Under the pieces are notes generated by a model. The model was not told the origin of the DNA and searched no databases. It saw only the letters and a program-made list of their open reading frames with translations. Positions 44,371 to 53,821 of a DNA stretch of 64,000 nt are shown one piece after another. Numbering within the stretch: the stretch's first letter is position 1; each line of letters opens with the position of its first letter. Origin of the DNA: Owenweeksia sp965229445 (lineage in GTDB: Bacteria > Bacteroidota > Bacteroidia > Flavobacteriales > Schleiferiaceae); NCBI GenBank assembly GCA_965229445.1, contig OZ245876.1:3286001-3350000 (forward strand), given 5' to 3'. Made by a program: the position numbers and the translations under genes.

Positions 44371-45363
44371 ATGAGATATCTAATTCCCATATTTTCCATT
44401 GTGCTGTTAACTAGTTCCTGCGTTTCCAGCCGTATTCACCAGGAATTGCAAACAAAGTACAAAGACCTGGAAGGACAGAACGAATCCTTAATGGCTGAGA
44501 ATGACAAGCTACAAACACAATTAGGAGAGGCCAACAGCACTATAAGGTCACTGAAAAATCAATTGGTAGAGACCAAGAAACAAGCAGAGGAGGCTACTGA
44601 GCGCTATCAAAGTTTATTAGATAAGTATCAGCAACTTAATAAAAACTACGAGTTTCTCTTGGAGAGCAATAATGCGCTGTTGTCGAGCAACCAGGCAGAG
44701 AATCGTAAACTGATGGAAAAGCTTAGCAATCTGCAGATGGAGTTGAGCGCCAAGGAAGACTCCTTGAGATCGGAGCAAGATCAGATGGATTATCTAAGCG
44801 CGGAGTTACAGAAACGGGAAGCCAGGGTAAATGAGTTGGAAAACCTCATTGCCCAACAAAAATTGCAAGTAGACGAAGTTAGAAAAACGCTCAAGGAAGC
44901 ACTTTTCAACTTTGATGGAAAAGGATTAAGCGTAGAGCAAAGAGACGGGAAAATTTATGTGTCTTTGGAGAACAGTTTGTTATTCCCCAGTGGTAGTTGG
45001 AGCGTAAATAAAAAGGGACGCGAAGCTTTGGATCAGCTGGCAACGGTTCTCGCCCAAAACCCCGACTTAAATGTAATGGTAGAAGGGCATACGGATAGTG
45101 ATCCTTTCAACAGTTCAAGTGCCGTTAAAGACAATTGGGATTTATCGGTCATGAGAGCTACGGCTATTGTTAAAATTTTGACAGAAACGAGTGGTGTCAA
45201 CCCTAAAAAGATTACTGCTGCCGGCAGATCTGAATTTGTACCCATTGCCCCCAATACTAATAAATCAGGGAAGGCAAAAAACCGACGCACAGAAATCATA
45301 ATCACGCCGGATCTTGGGGAAATTATGAAAGTGTTGGGTGAAGTTAATTCTGAAGCAAACTAG
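44371..45363 (+). CDS. OmpA-family lipoprotein with long coiled coil
   Basis: Start chosen at the ATG at 44371 (MRYLIPIFSIVLLTSSC); the open frame extends upstream to 44317 without signal-peptide sense. A lipobox ends at C17, then about 170 residues of heptad-rich coiled coil (for example SLMAENDKLQTQLGEANSTI) lead to a C-terminal OmpA domain. That domain has the peptidoglycan-binding features MVEGHTDSDPF, ITAAGRSEFVPIAPN and KNRRTEI. It likely anchors the outer membrane to the cell wall over a helical spacer. The 3' end interlocks with radA in a CTAG. Confidence 0.88.
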   Translation: MRYLIPIFSIVLLTSSCVSSRIHQELQTKYKDLEGQNESLMAENDKLQTQLGEANSTIRSLKNQLVETKKQAEEATERYQSLLDKYQQLNKNYEFLLESNNALLSSNQAENRKLMEKLSNLQMELSAKEDSLRSEQDQMDYLSAELQKREARVNELENLIAQQKLQVDEVRKTLKEALFNFDGKGLSVEQRDGKIYVSLENSLLFPSGSWSVNKKGREALDQLATVLAQNPDLNVMVEGHTDSDPFNSSSAVKDNWDLSVMRATAIVKILTETSGVNPKKITAAGRSEFVPIAPNTNKSGKAKNRRTEIIITPDLGEIMKVLGEVNSEAN

Positions 45364-46733
45364 CCAAACAGGCTCTGAAATACCTCCTCAATTTTGCCAC
45401 ACCGATTGAGTTTTATGGCCAGGGACTGTTCACTTATTTTAGCATGTGAGCTGATATAAATTTCTTCGAATCCCATTTTTTCTGCTTCACTAATTCGCTG
45501 ATCAGCTCTAGAAACGGGCCTTAATTCGCCAGATAGGCCGATTTCCGCGGCAAAGCATACCTTGGGAGGTACAGGAATGTCTTCACTCGAGGATAAAATA
45601 GCCACAGCCACAGCCAAATCAATTGCCGGATCATCAACTCGGATACCACCTGTAATATTTAGAAAAACATCCTTACTGCCCAACCGAAAGCCACATCGTT
45701 TCTCCAATACCGCCAACAACATATTCAACCTCCTCACGTCAAATCCGGTTGTGCTTCTCTGCGGTGTTCCATACACAGCGCTGCTCACCAATGATTGAAT
45801 TTCAATTAGCATCGGTCTAATCCCCTCCAGGGTTGAAGCAACCGCATTTCCGCTCAGGTCGTCATCCTTGCGTGAAAGTAAAATTTCACTGGGATTGGTT
45901 ACCTCCCTTAAACCTTCTCCGTACATTTCAAAGATGCCGAGTTCAGCCGTAGATCCATATCTGTTTTTTCCTGATCTCAACAAACGATAGACATGATGCC
46001 GATCTCCTTCAAATTGTAGGACAACATCTACCATATGTTCCAAAATCTTAGGCCCCGCAATCTGCCCTTCTTTGGTGATGTGACCGATTAAAAATACCGG
46101 GGTATTGGTAACCTTGGCATATTGGATCAGCTCCGAGGCTGATTGTCTTATTTGCGAAACCGTGCCCGGTGCAGAATCTAATAAATCAGAGTGAAGTGTT
46201 TGAATAGAATCCACAATAAGAATTCCAGGTCTCGTTTCTTCTATTTGTCTAAAAATCTCTTGAGTTGAGGTGGTGGTAAGAAGAAGGCAATCCTTATTGT
46301 TGATGCCAATTCGTTTAGCTCGCAATTGAATTTGGTGTTCACTTTCCTCACCACTAACGTAAAGACAAACCTTATCTAAACCCAAAGCCATTTGTAGCAG
46401 CAGGGTACTCTTGCCAATACCGGGCTCTCCACCTAAAAGAATAAGCGATCCCGGAACAATCCCTCCGCCCAGCACACGATCCAGTTCGTTGTTCCGACTT
46501 GAGATTCGCTTAAGGTCTTCACTTTGAATCTTGGTTACGGACTGTGCTTTAACGGTTCTGTTGTCAGATTTACGAGATTGCTGCCAACTCACAGAACTGG
46601 AGGCTGACTTTGCCACTACTTCCTCAACGATGGTGTTCCATTCATGACATCGGCTGCATTGACCCATCCATTGGGTATGCTGTGCGCCACAACTTTGGCA
46701 ATAAAAAGTAGTTTTAGTTTTGGTTTTAGCCAT
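45360..46733 (-). CDS. radA: DNA repair protein RadA
   Basis: Recombination-associated RecA-like ATPase that processes branched intermediates. The 457-residue protein has the N-terminal zinc finger (CQSCGAQHTQWMGQCSRC), Walker A GGEPGIGKST near residue 103, the RadA-specific KNRYG motif in SGKNRYGSTAELG, and a C-terminal Lon-like domain with DPAIDLAVAVAI. It is the last gene of the panC-panD-membrane protein-radA run, 14 bases after the preceding stop. Confidence 0.97.
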   Translation of the reverse strand: MAKTKTKTTFYCQSCGAQHTQWMGQCSRCHEWNTIVEEVVAKSASSSVSWQQSRKSDNRTVKAQSVTKIQSEDLKRISSRNNELDRVLGGGIVPGSLILLGGEPGIGKSTLLLQMALGLDKVCLYVSGEESEHQIQLRAKRIGINNKDCLLLTTTSTQEIFRQIEETRPGILIVDSIQTLHSDLLDSAPGTVSQIRQSASELIQYAKVTNTPVFLIGHITKEGQIAGPKILEHMVDVVLQFEGDRHHVYRLLRSGKNRYGSTAELGIFEMYGEGLREVTNPSEILLSRKDDDLSGNAVASTLEGIRPMLIEIQSLVSSAVYGTPQRSTTGFDVRRLNMLLAVLEKRCGFRLGSKDVFLNITGGIRVDDPAIDLAVAVAILSSSEDIPVPPKVCFAAEIGLSGELRPVSRADQRISEAEKMGFEEIYISSHAKISEQSLAIKLNRCGKIEEVFQSLFG

Positions 46734-46747
46734 AAGAAGCAGTTATT

Positions 46748-47788
46748 TCACTTGGAAGCTTCTACAGGTTCCTGGGGTGTCCCGGTCGCATGATCACGCT
46801 GAGATCGCGCTCTGGCAAGAACGCTTATAGCAATTATTCCGGCAATGATGGTCATAACGAGTTGACCGGTGTGTACCAGGGTTGCAAAGCTCACTCCATC
46901 ATCATTTGAAACTCCCAAAACTCCTAGTCCCAGCATTACCAGGTAATGATAGGCTCCTATGCCGCCGGGTGTTGGCACTACCATTCCCAGACCAGCAACT
47001 ATCACAATGAAGAGTCCGTCACTTGCCGACAAATGATCCGTGGCATCCATAGCAAAGAAGCAGATATATACCATGAGGTAATACATCGACCAAATAAAAA
47101 CAGTGTGAAGGATAAATGGCCATTTAGACTTTAGCTTGGAGATAGACTTCAAGCCATCCTTTATGCCCCACCAAAATTCACGCACCTTATGATATATAGG
47201 AAGGTGTGAAAATCTTGCCCGCATTAAATAGATAAGAAATAATACCACAAGAACGGCGCCGCCAACAATCACCTTCAATAAGGTTCCAGAAGAACCATCT
47301 GTTTCTTCCTGACTAACCAGAGCCGTGTCAAAAAAGCTCATGAGTTCATCAAACTTCATCACCAGCGTGAGTAATATGAGAAGGATAAGCATGATGAAAT
47401 CCACTACCCGTTCAAGGATTACCGTACCAAACAAGCGATTTACCGGAATTTTGTCCACTCGGTTCAAAGCTGTACATCGCGCTAATTCTCCCGCTCTAGG
47501 CACCAGCAAATTAGAAAAGTATCCAATGCTAACGGAGTGAATGCTATGCCAGGTTCCGGGAGCTTTGCCTAGAGGTGCAAGGAGCATGGTCCATCGGATA
47601 CCACGACTCACAAATGCCAGAAAACCCATGCCCATGGAGGCAAGAATATACCAGTAGTTAGCTTTTCGAAAGTCTTCGAGGAGTTTTTCAAACTCCGTAT
47701 TCCTGAATGCCAGGTAAAACAATACCCCTCCAATTCCCAGGAACAGAATGTATTTAAGAGTACTTTTTAGACGAGAATTCAAATTCAA
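46748..47788 (-). CDS. Lysylphosphatidylglycerol synthase-like membrane protein (flippase-like domain)
   Basis: A 346-residue integral membrane protein with about eight helices. It is recognisable as the UPF0104/MprF-N family by SRGIRWTMLLAPLGK, SIGYFSNLLVPRAGELARC and VIVAGLGMVVPTPGGIGAYHY. Proteins with only this domain are predicted lipid flippases or transporters; it lacks the cytosolic aminoacyltransferase half of MprF. It overlaps panD by 4 bases and precedes radA, an order common in the phylum. Substrate unknown. Confidence 0.85.
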   Translation of the reverse strand: MNLNSRLKSTLKYILFLGIGGVLFYLAFRNTEFEKLLEDFRKANYWYILASMGMGFLAFVSRGIRWTMLLAPLGKAPGTWHSIHSVSIGYFSNLLVPRAGELARCTALNRVDKIPVNRLFGTVILERVVDFIMLILLILLTLVMKFDELMSFFDTALVSQEETDGSSGTLLKVIVGGAVLVVLFLIYLMRARFSHLPIYHKVREFWWGIKDGLKSISKLKSKWPFILHTVFIWSMYYLMVYICFFAMDATDHLSASDGLFIVIVAGLGMVVPTPGGIGAYHYLVMLGLGVLGVSNDDGVSFATLVHTGQLVMTIIAGIIAISVLARARSQRDHATGTPQEPVEASK

Positions 47789-48135
47789 TTTAGTCTGTTG
47801 GAGTTTTCATCAGGAAAAATCACAGTAGGGTTAAAGCTCTTGGCTTCTTCAAAGTCCATCGAAGCATAAGCAATAATTATTATGATATCTCCTTTTTGTA
47901 CACGTCTTGCCGCAGGGCCATTCATAGTAACCTCCCCACTTCCTCGTTGTCCGGTAATAAGGTAAGTATCGAGCCTTTCACCATTATTCACATTCACTAT
48001 GGTAACCTTCTCTCCTTCTATAAGATTGGCCGCATCCATAAGATCCTCATCAACCGTGATGCTACCTATGTAATTAAGGTCTGCTCCGGTAATTTTTACT
48101 CGATGAATTTTAGACTTTAAGACCTCTATAAACAT
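47785..48135 (-). CDS. panD: Aspartate 1-decarboxylase precursor
   Basis: Makes beta-alanine for pantothenate. The zymogen self-cleaves at G24-S25 (YIGSITVDED), leaving a pyruvoyl group; the other key residues are at their usual numbers (K9, R54, T57, Y58). I place the start at the ATG at 48135 (MFIEVLKSKIHR), giving 116 residues; the frame extends upstream to 48201 but that part overlaps panC and carries no similarity. It follows panC by 13 bases, which makes the pathway pair. Confidence 0.96.
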   Translation of the reverse strand: MFIEVLKSKIHRVKITGADLNYIGSITVDEDLMDAANLIEGEKVTIVNVNNGERLDTYLITGQRGSGEVTMNGPAARRVQKGDIIIIIAYASMDFEEAKSFNPTVIFPDENSNRLN

Positions 48136-48148
48136 GCGGCAAAAATAC

Positions 48149-48994
48149 TTAAAATAATGATAGATTATCGATGAGGCGAACCCCAGAAACCTGAGCTGCA
48201 ATAAAGGCTCTTGCGCGTTTTGCAGACTTCCAGTTTTGGATAGGTTTGAGATTTTCGGGATCGGCTACTTCCACATATTCCAGGTACAGTTTTGAGTGAG
48301 CAAACTCTTGCTTTACTGCCGCCTTTAACTCCTGAGGAGAATAAGACTTGTAATTATCTTGCATCCAGCGTAAGCTATTGATTATCAACAAAGCATTTGC
48401 CAGATCTTGTTTGCTGAGCAACAAATTTCTACTACTTAATGCCAGTCCTTCAGCACTGCGAACAGTAGGATATCCAATAATTTTCACCGGAAGCTTAAGA
48501 ACGGATACCATACGATTTATTACTGCCAACTGCTGATAATCCTTTTCACCAAAATAAGCGCGTGTTGGTTGGATAATTTCGAAGAATCTTCGCACTACAG
48601 TGGCCACACCATCAAAATGCCCTGGCCTGTAACTCCCTTCCATTCCCTTATCTACTCCTCCTAAATCTATCTGATCTGTTTCTTCACCATCAGGATAAAT
48701 ATGTTTTACCATTGGCAGGAACACAATATCACAATCAGTTTGATCGGCCAATCTTTCAATATCCTTCTCAGGCTCACGTGGGTAGGCCTTCAAATCTGAA
48801 ACTTTGTTAAACTGCGTAGGGTTCACAAAAATACTCACCAAGGCCAGGTCATTCTCTTCAGAAGCACGCCTAACCAAATTGAGATGACCAGCGTGCAGAG
48901 CCCCCATAGTGGGAACGAATCCAAGGCTTTTTTCGGCCAGGCTTGGTTCGCTAAGGTGTTTTTTTAACGCGGAAGGATCTTGGAAAACATGCAT
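48149..48994 (-). CDS. panC: Pantothenate synthetase
   Basis: Joins pantoate and beta-alanine with ATP to form pantothenate. Visible: VPTMGALHAGH (the HxGH nucleotide motif at 34-37), SIFVNPTQFN, YPREPEKDIE, the pantoate-binding FGEKDYQQL and the flexible SSRN loop. The start at the ATG at 48994 gives 281 residues; ATGs at 49018 and 49006 are alternatives. First gene of the operon, divergent from the GT5-like gene with about 100 bases between. Confidence 0.95.
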   Translation of the reverse strand: MHVFQDPSALKKHLSEPSLAEKSLGFVPTMGALHAGHLNLVRRASEENDLALVSIFVNPTQFNKVSDLKAYPREPEKDIERLADQTDCDIVFLPMVKHIYPDGEETDQIDLGGVDKGMEGSYRPGHFDGVATVVRRFFEIIQPTRAYFGEKDYQQLAVINRMVSVLKLPVKIIGYPTVRSAEGLALSSRNLLLSKQDLANALLIINSLRWMQDNYKSYSPQELKAAVKQEFAHSKLYLEYVEVADPENLKPIQNWKSAKRARAFIAAQVSGVRLIDNLSLF

Positions 48995-49033
48995 GGAAAC
49001 GCCCATTAGATGCGGCAAAGCTATAATACTAAG

Positions 49034-49064
49034 TTGATAAAGAGACAGAAAAATAGTACTTTTG
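49034..49064 (+). promoter_or_regulatory. Promoter of the GT5-like, DUF4270 and glmS genes
   Basis: TTG at 49034-49036, a 20-base spacer, then TACTTTTG at 49057-49064. It has the same spacing as the sdh promoter and a perfect TAnnTTTG box. About 30 bases to the ATG. Confidence 0.65.
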
Positions 49065-49094
49065 CAATCTGTTAATTAATAGCTATAATTTCTG

Positions 49095-49910
49095 ATGGAG
49101 AGTAAGAGAATATTGTATGTGAGCCAGGAAATCCACCCCTACCTACCTGAAAATGAAATTTCAAAACCATCTTTGGAGCTCCCGCGTAAGATGAATGAAA
49201 AAGGTCATCAGGTAAGGGTTTTCATGCCCAGGTATGGGTTAATTAATGAACGTAGACATCAGCTTCACGAGGTTATCAGGCTTAGTGGGATCAACATCAT
49301 TGTCAATGATATGGATCAACCCTTAATTATTAAGGTGGCCTCCGTTCCCCAAGCACGCATGCAAGTATATTTCATCGATAATGAAGAGTATTTCAAACGC
49401 AAAGCCACTTTTCACAATGAAGATGGTGAGTTTTTTGCAGATAACGATCAGAGGGCCATATTTTTCTGTAGGGGAGTAATTGAAACCGTAAAAAAGCTGG
49501 GGTGGTCTCCCGATATAATTCATTGTCATGGCTGGATGGCCAGTTTTCTCCCTCTGTACTTAAAGAAGTTTCATTATGATGATCCTTTGTTTGCGGAGAG
49601 TAAATTGGTGCTTTCCGTTTATAACTCCAAGGATTTAAAGATGCCAGCCACTCTTATTGAAAATCTACAATTTGATGGCATTAACGGGCAGGATATTGTC
49701 AAGTACGAGGATGCAGATCTTAAAACAATCTATGAAGCTTCCGCTACTTACTGTGACGCTACAGTAATCGGTGCTGAAAATGTTGAGGACTCGGTAAAAG
49801 AAAACCTCAAAAATTCCGTTGATAATTATCTCGATTTCAAAGGAGAAGAATATGTGGAAGCAGTACATTCCCTTTATGAAACGATTTGTGTAGAAGAATC
49901 GGTAGCCTAG
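49095..49910 (+). CDS. GT5-like single-domain protein (glycogen/starch synthase N-terminal half)
   Basis: The 271-residue protein corresponds to the N-terminal Rossmann domain of glycogen synthases (KRILYVSQEIHPYLPE, GHQVRVFMPRYGLINER and IIHCHGWMASFLPLYLK). The C-terminal catalytic domain is absent, and the ADP-glucose-binding KTGGL-type loop is replaced by ISKPSLELP. The C-terminal 60 residues are acidic. Short forms like this are widespread in Bacteroidota upstream of DUF4270 genes and are probably not true synthases. It shares a promoter with the next two genes, being 10 bases before the lipoprotein. Function unknown. Confidence 0.82.
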   Translation: MESKRILYVSQEIHPYLPENEISKPSLELPRKMNEKGHQVRVFMPRYGLINERRHQLHEVIRLSGINIIVNDMDQPLIIKVASVPQARMQVYFIDNEEYFKRKATFHNEDGEFFADNDQRAIFFCRGVIETVKKLGWSPDIIHCHGWMASFLPLYLKKFHYDDPLFAESKLVLSVYNSKDLKMPATLIENLQFDGINGQDIVKYEDADLKTIYEASATYCDATVIGAENVEDSVKENLKNSVDNYLDFKGEEYVEAVHSLYETICVEESVA

Positions 49911-49920
49911 GAAAACATCA

Positions 49921-51273
49921 ATGAAAATATTCGATCTTGGGATTTCAAAACGAGCCATTTTACTAATGGCTCCTTTTGTTTTATTGGCATGTGAGAAACC
50001 AAATAATGAAATTGGTTTGGAGCAGGTCATAGGTGAACAAGCTACGCTGGCAGATACCAGCTTGGATGTGTTAACCTACACCATAAGCATAGATAGCACC
50101 TTGGTAGCATTACCCTATGAGACCCAGAAGTTAATTGGCGGTTATCAGGGTAGTCGTTTAGTCGGCGCCTATGTAGATCCCAACTTTGGCCGAGCCAGCT
50201 CGGCCCTCACCGCTCAAATGCTACTTACCACGGTCAATATTGATTTTGGCACCAACCCTGTGGTTGATTCTGCGGGCTTGTACTTACGCTATGCAGGAGC
50301 TTATGGAGACACCACCATGCCCATGAGTTTTGAGGTTCATCAAATTGAGGAGGATTTAAGTCGCGACACTACTTTCTACTCAAGCTATAGAACCGCTACT
50401 GATCAATTAATTAGCCTTCCTAACTCTATTGTTCCAAAACCCAATACCAATGTTCTGATAGGAGGGATCTTAACAACCCCAACGCTCTCAGTCCCTCTAG
50501 ACCCTGTATTTTTTCAGCAAAATTTTGCTGATTTGGGAGATGGGAGCTTTACGGGATTCAGTTCGCAGGAAGAGTTTATTGATTACTTCAAGGGGATTAA
50601 GCTTAGTACAACTACTGAAAGTGGGGCTATTTTATATTTCGATTTAAACAGCAGCAACTCCGTTATCAGGATATTCTATCACAACGATGAGGAAGACAGT
50701 TTGCAGGTTAGCCTCAACTTTTCGCAAACCGGAGATGTAATTCCTATGCACTTCAGTGAGTTTTCACATGATTTCAACTCTTACCCCACCGGTTTTGACC
50801 TGAGTAATATCGATAGTGTATCGGGCGAAGAAATGGTTTATCTTCAATCAATGGGAGGAGTAGTTACAATATTAGAGATTCCGGGCTTGGAAAGCCTTAC
50901 TAATCAAGGGTTTTTGATAAATCAGGCTAGTATTGAAATGACCAAGCAAGCTGGCGTTGGCAGTGCCACCCCTCCGCCAAACAGATTGGAGCTTCGTACC
51001 ATCTCCGATGTTGGAGGTCCTGGTTCTTTAATCAAAGATTTCCAATTGAACCTGGCGGAAGGTGATGGTAGCTTTAGATCTGAATCTCTGAAACAAGGCA
51101 AATATCGTTTTATGTTAACACGATACATCTTTGAAGTTGCCAATGGTGGTCAGAACAATAAACTAATGCTTCTACCGGCCGTAAAGAGTACGGCCGCAAA
51201 CCGAGTGGTGTTGAGTGGAGGAACTGTACCCAACAGTGATTTAAAATTGAAAATTTACTATACAAAGCCTTAG
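49921..51273 (+). CDS. DUF4270 family lipoprotein
   Basis: The 450-residue lipoprotein has a lipobox ending at C24 (LLAC). It has the DUF4270 pattern: LLTYTISIDS-type strands, LVGAYVDPNFGRASSALTAQM, a mid-region PVFFQQNF and the C-terminal LPAVKSTAANRVVLSGG. The family is restricted to Bacteroidota, is outer-membrane-attached and often lies next to glmS, but its role is unknown. Only 3 bases separate it from glmS. Confidence 0.88.
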   Translation: MKIFDLGISKRAILLMAPFVLLACEKPNNEIGLEQVIGEQATLADTSLDVLTYTISIDSTLVALPYETQKLIGGYQGSRLVGAYVDPNFGRASSALTAQMLLTTVNIDFGTNPVVDSAGLYLRYAGAYGDTTMPMSFEVHQIEEDLSRDTTFYSSYRTATDQLISLPNSIVPKPNTNVLIGGILTTPTLSVPLDPVFFQQNFADLGDGSFTGFSSQEEFIDYFKGIKLSTTTESGAILYFDLNSSNSVIRIFYHNDEEDSLQVSLNFSQTGDVIPMHFSEFSHDFNSYPTGFDLSNIDSVSGEEMVYLQSMGGVVTILEIPGLESLTNQGFLINQASIEMTKQAGVGSATPPPNRLELRTISDVGGPGSLIKDFQLNLAEGDGSFRSESLKQGKYRFMLTRYIFEVANGGQNNKLMLLPAVKSTAANRVVLSGGTVPNSDLKLKIYYTKP

Positions 51274-51276
51274 GAT

Positions 51277-53121
51277 ATGTGTGGAATAGTTGGCTATCTC
51301 GGAAATCGAAATGCAGTTCCGATTATCATAGAAGGACTTAAAAGATTAGAGTACCGGGGCTATGATAGCGCTGGCATTGCGGTGACCAATAGTTCTGAAC
51401 TGAGCGTGATTAAATGTCAGGGGAAGGTCTCTGATCTTGAGGCCAAGATAAATGGTCAGCTGGCAGATTCAAGCATTGGTATCGGTCATACCCGTTGGGC
51501 TACTCACGGAGTTCCCAATGATACTAACGCTCACCCGCACTTAAGCAATTCAGGTAACATTGTTCTTATCCATAATGGGATAATTGAAAATTATGCGGCT
51601 ATAAAAGAGGCGTTATTAAAACGTGATGTAGAATTTCATAGCGATACTGATACCGAGGTTTTAGTGAATCTGATAGAAGATGTCAGAAATTCTGAAGATT
51701 TGGACCTTGGAAGAGCGGTTAGAGTGGCCCTTAACCAGGTGGTTGGTGCATATGCCATCTGCGTATTTGATCGCAGTAACCCAGATCAGATCATAGTTGC
51801 CAAGAAAGGCAGTCCTCTGGTAGTAGGAGTGGGCGATGGAGAGTTCTTTATAGCTAGTGATGCCACACCCTTTATTCAGTACACGAAGAATGCGGTGTAT
51901 CTGGAGGATGATGAAATGGCCACCATTCAGCGTGGAAAAGATATAGAAGTTCGCTCCATTGAAACCAACCGTCCGATCGATGCTTACATCCAGGAATTAC
52001 AATTGGACATTGCCGCCATTGAAAAAGGGGGATATGACCACTTTATGCTGAAAGAAATATTTGAGCAACCCAAGTCTATTAGAGACACCCTACGTGGTCG
52101 TTTGCTGCCAGATCAGGGATTGATAAAGATGGGTGGTGTCTTTGAATACAAAGAGAAAATCCTCAACGCCGATCGGATTATTATTATAGGTTGTGGTACA
52201 TCCTGGCATGCAGGACTGGTAGCTGAATACTTGTTTGAGGACTTAGCGCGCGTACCGGTGGAAGTAGAATATGCGTCTGAGTTCAGATATCGAAATCCAG
52301 TGATTACGGAGAAGGATGTGGTTATTGCCATTAGTCAATCAGGGGAAACGGCAGATACCCTGGCGGCTATCAAGCTGGCCAAGGAAAAAGGCGCCATGAT
52401 CTTCGGTATATGCAATGTGGTAGGATCCTCTATTGCGCGTGAAACAGATGCCGGTGCTTATACGCATGCCGGTCCGGAGATTGGTGTGGCTTCCACAAAG
52501 GCTTTTACCGCTCAGGTGGCCGTATTGAGTATGATGGCCATCTATATTGCTCATGAGAAAGGACTTCTGAAGCAATCCTATTACTATCAACTTCTCAATG
52601 AATTAAATAGCATTCCCGAGAAGATAGAAAATATGTTACATAGCGATGCTCAGACAAAGTACATTTCAGACTTGTTCAAAGAGGCTCACAATTTCCTATA
52701 TCTGGGTAGAGGTTATAATTTCCCTGTAGCCTTAGAAGGAGCCTTGAAGCTGAAGGAGATCAGTTATATTCATGCTGAAGGATACCCGGCGGCAGAAATG
52801 AAGCACGGACCTATCGCTCTGATCGATGAGAACATGCCGGTAGTGGTGGTAGCTCCTAAGAATGGGCAATATGAAAAAATTGTCAGCAATATACAGGAGG
52901 TGAAAGCTCGTAATGGTAAAATTATCGCCATTGTTAGTCAAGGTGACACCGAGATAAAGGCTATGGCTGATCATGTTATTGAGATCGATGACACGATAGA
53001 ATGCTTTAGCCCCCTTGTTACCACCGTGCCTCTACAATTACTATCCTATCACATTGCCGTGATGAGAGGTTGTAATGTGGATCAACCAAGAAACCTGGCT
53101 AAGTCTGTTACGGTAGAATAA
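51277..53121 (+). CDS. glmS: Glutamine-fructose-6-phosphate aminotransferase (isomerizing)
   Basis: Makes glucosamine-6-phosphate, the first step to UDP-GlcNAc for peptidoglycan and surface polysaccharides. The N-terminal nucleophile is C2 in MCGIVGYLGNR. The glutaminase domain contains GIGHTRWATHG, and the two SIS domains contain CGTSWHAGLVAEY, AISQSGETADT and GRGYNFPVALEGALKLKEISY. The C terminus ends KSVTVE as usual. 614 residues. The 3' gap of 113 bases separates it from pth. No glmS riboswitch is seen upstream, and none is expected in this phylum. Confidence 0.97.
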   Translation: MCGIVGYLGNRNAVPIIIEGLKRLEYRGYDSAGIAVTNSSELSVIKCQGKVSDLEAKINGQLADSSIGIGHTRWATHGVPNDTNAHPHLSNSGNIVLIHNGIIENYAAIKEALLKRDVEFHSDTDTEVLVNLIEDVRNSEDLDLGRAVRVALNQVVGAYAICVFDRSNPDQIIVAKKGSPLVVGVGDGEFFIASDATPFIQYTKNAVYLEDDEMATIQRGKDIEVRSIETNRPIDAYIQELQLDIAAIEKGGYDHFMLKEIFEQPKSIRDTLRGRLLPDQGLIKMGGVFEYKEKILNADRIIIIGCGTSWHAGLVAEYLFEDLARVPVEVEYASEFRYRNPVITEKDVVIAISQSGETADTLAAIKLAKEKGAMIFGICNVVGSSIARETDAGAYTHAGPEIGVASTKAFTAQVAVLSMMAIYIAHEKGLLKQSYYYQLLNELNSIPEKIENMLHSDAQTKYISDLFKEAHNFLYLGRGYNFPVALEGALKLKEISYIHAEGYPAAEMKHGPIALIDENMPVVVVAPKNGQYEKIVSNIQEVKARNGKIIAIVSQGDTEIKAMADHVIEIDDTIECFSPLVTTVPLQLLSYHIAVMRGCNVDQPRNLAKSVTVE

Positions 53122-53234
53122 TAATTCCTTAAGTAAGATCACTTAGACAATACGAAATCTGCAATAGCAGTCAGATTCTAAGCCCCACACACTGCGATTA
53201 AAGAAATCCCGCTGATTGGGGAACTAAGGTTCAA

Positions 53235-53801
53235 TCAAGATTTGTTGTAAGCGTTCATCGCGTGATTTGGCCCTGCCAGGACAAAAGTCTTGATAGCTTC
53301 AGTGGCTTTTTCTATCCAGACGTCAAGTGCTTTTAATTCCGTCTCACTCCAGGGTGATAGCACAAAATTCACTTGTTGCCCTTTAGGAAAATCATTCCCA
53401 ATGCCAAACCTCAGTCGAGAATACTGAGAAGTAGCGAGTACCTCTTGCACACTTTTTAAACCATTATGCCCCCCATCACTGCCTTTGGTTTTGATGCGAA
53501 TTGCACCAAAGGGAAGGGCGAGTTCATCTACAACGACCAATAAGTTTTCCAGGGGAATTCTTTCGTGCTGAAGCCAATAGTTTATGGCCTTGCCACTTAA
53601 GTTCATATAGGTAGTTGGTTTAATTAAGACCAACTCCTTATTCTTAAGTTTCATTTTGGCAACATCAGCGTAACGACCGGGGCTAAAAGAAGTATTGGAC
53701 GTCCTGGCCAGGACGTCCAATATCTTGAATCCAATATTATGTCGGGTTTGGGCGTACTCCTCACCAATATTGCCTAATCCGGCTATGAGGTACTTCTTCA
53801 C
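53235..53801 (-). CDS. pth: Peptidyl-tRNA hydrolase
   Basis: Recycles peptidyl-tRNA released from stalled ribosomes. The 188-residue protein has the start motif IAGLGNIGEEYAQTRHNIGF with the catalytic His, KPTTYMNLSGKAI with the conserved Asn, the VVVDELALPFG strand and the SDGGHNGLKS loop. It follows L25 by 20 bases and completes the prs-L25-pth operon, a gene order common in bacteria. In many species the catalytic Asp is in VVDDLDLP; here it is VVDELALP, keeping the first Asp. Confidence 0.96.
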   Translation of the reverse strand: MKKYLIAGLGNIGEEYAQTRHNIGFKILDVLARTSNTSFSPGRYADVAKMKLKNKELVLIKPTTYMNLSGKAINYWLQHERIPLENLLVVVDELALPFGAIRIKTKGSDGGHNGLKSVQEVLATSQYSRLRFGIGNDFPKGQQVNFVLSPWSETELKALDVWIEKATEAIKTFVLAGPNHAMNAYNKS

Positions 53802-53821
53802 CGATCAAGAATTTAGAAGGA

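Noticed and set aside
48136..48201. Longer panD start at 48201
   Set aside because: The extra residues overlap panC and have no panD similarity, while the internal start puts G24, S25, K9 and R54 at canonical positions.
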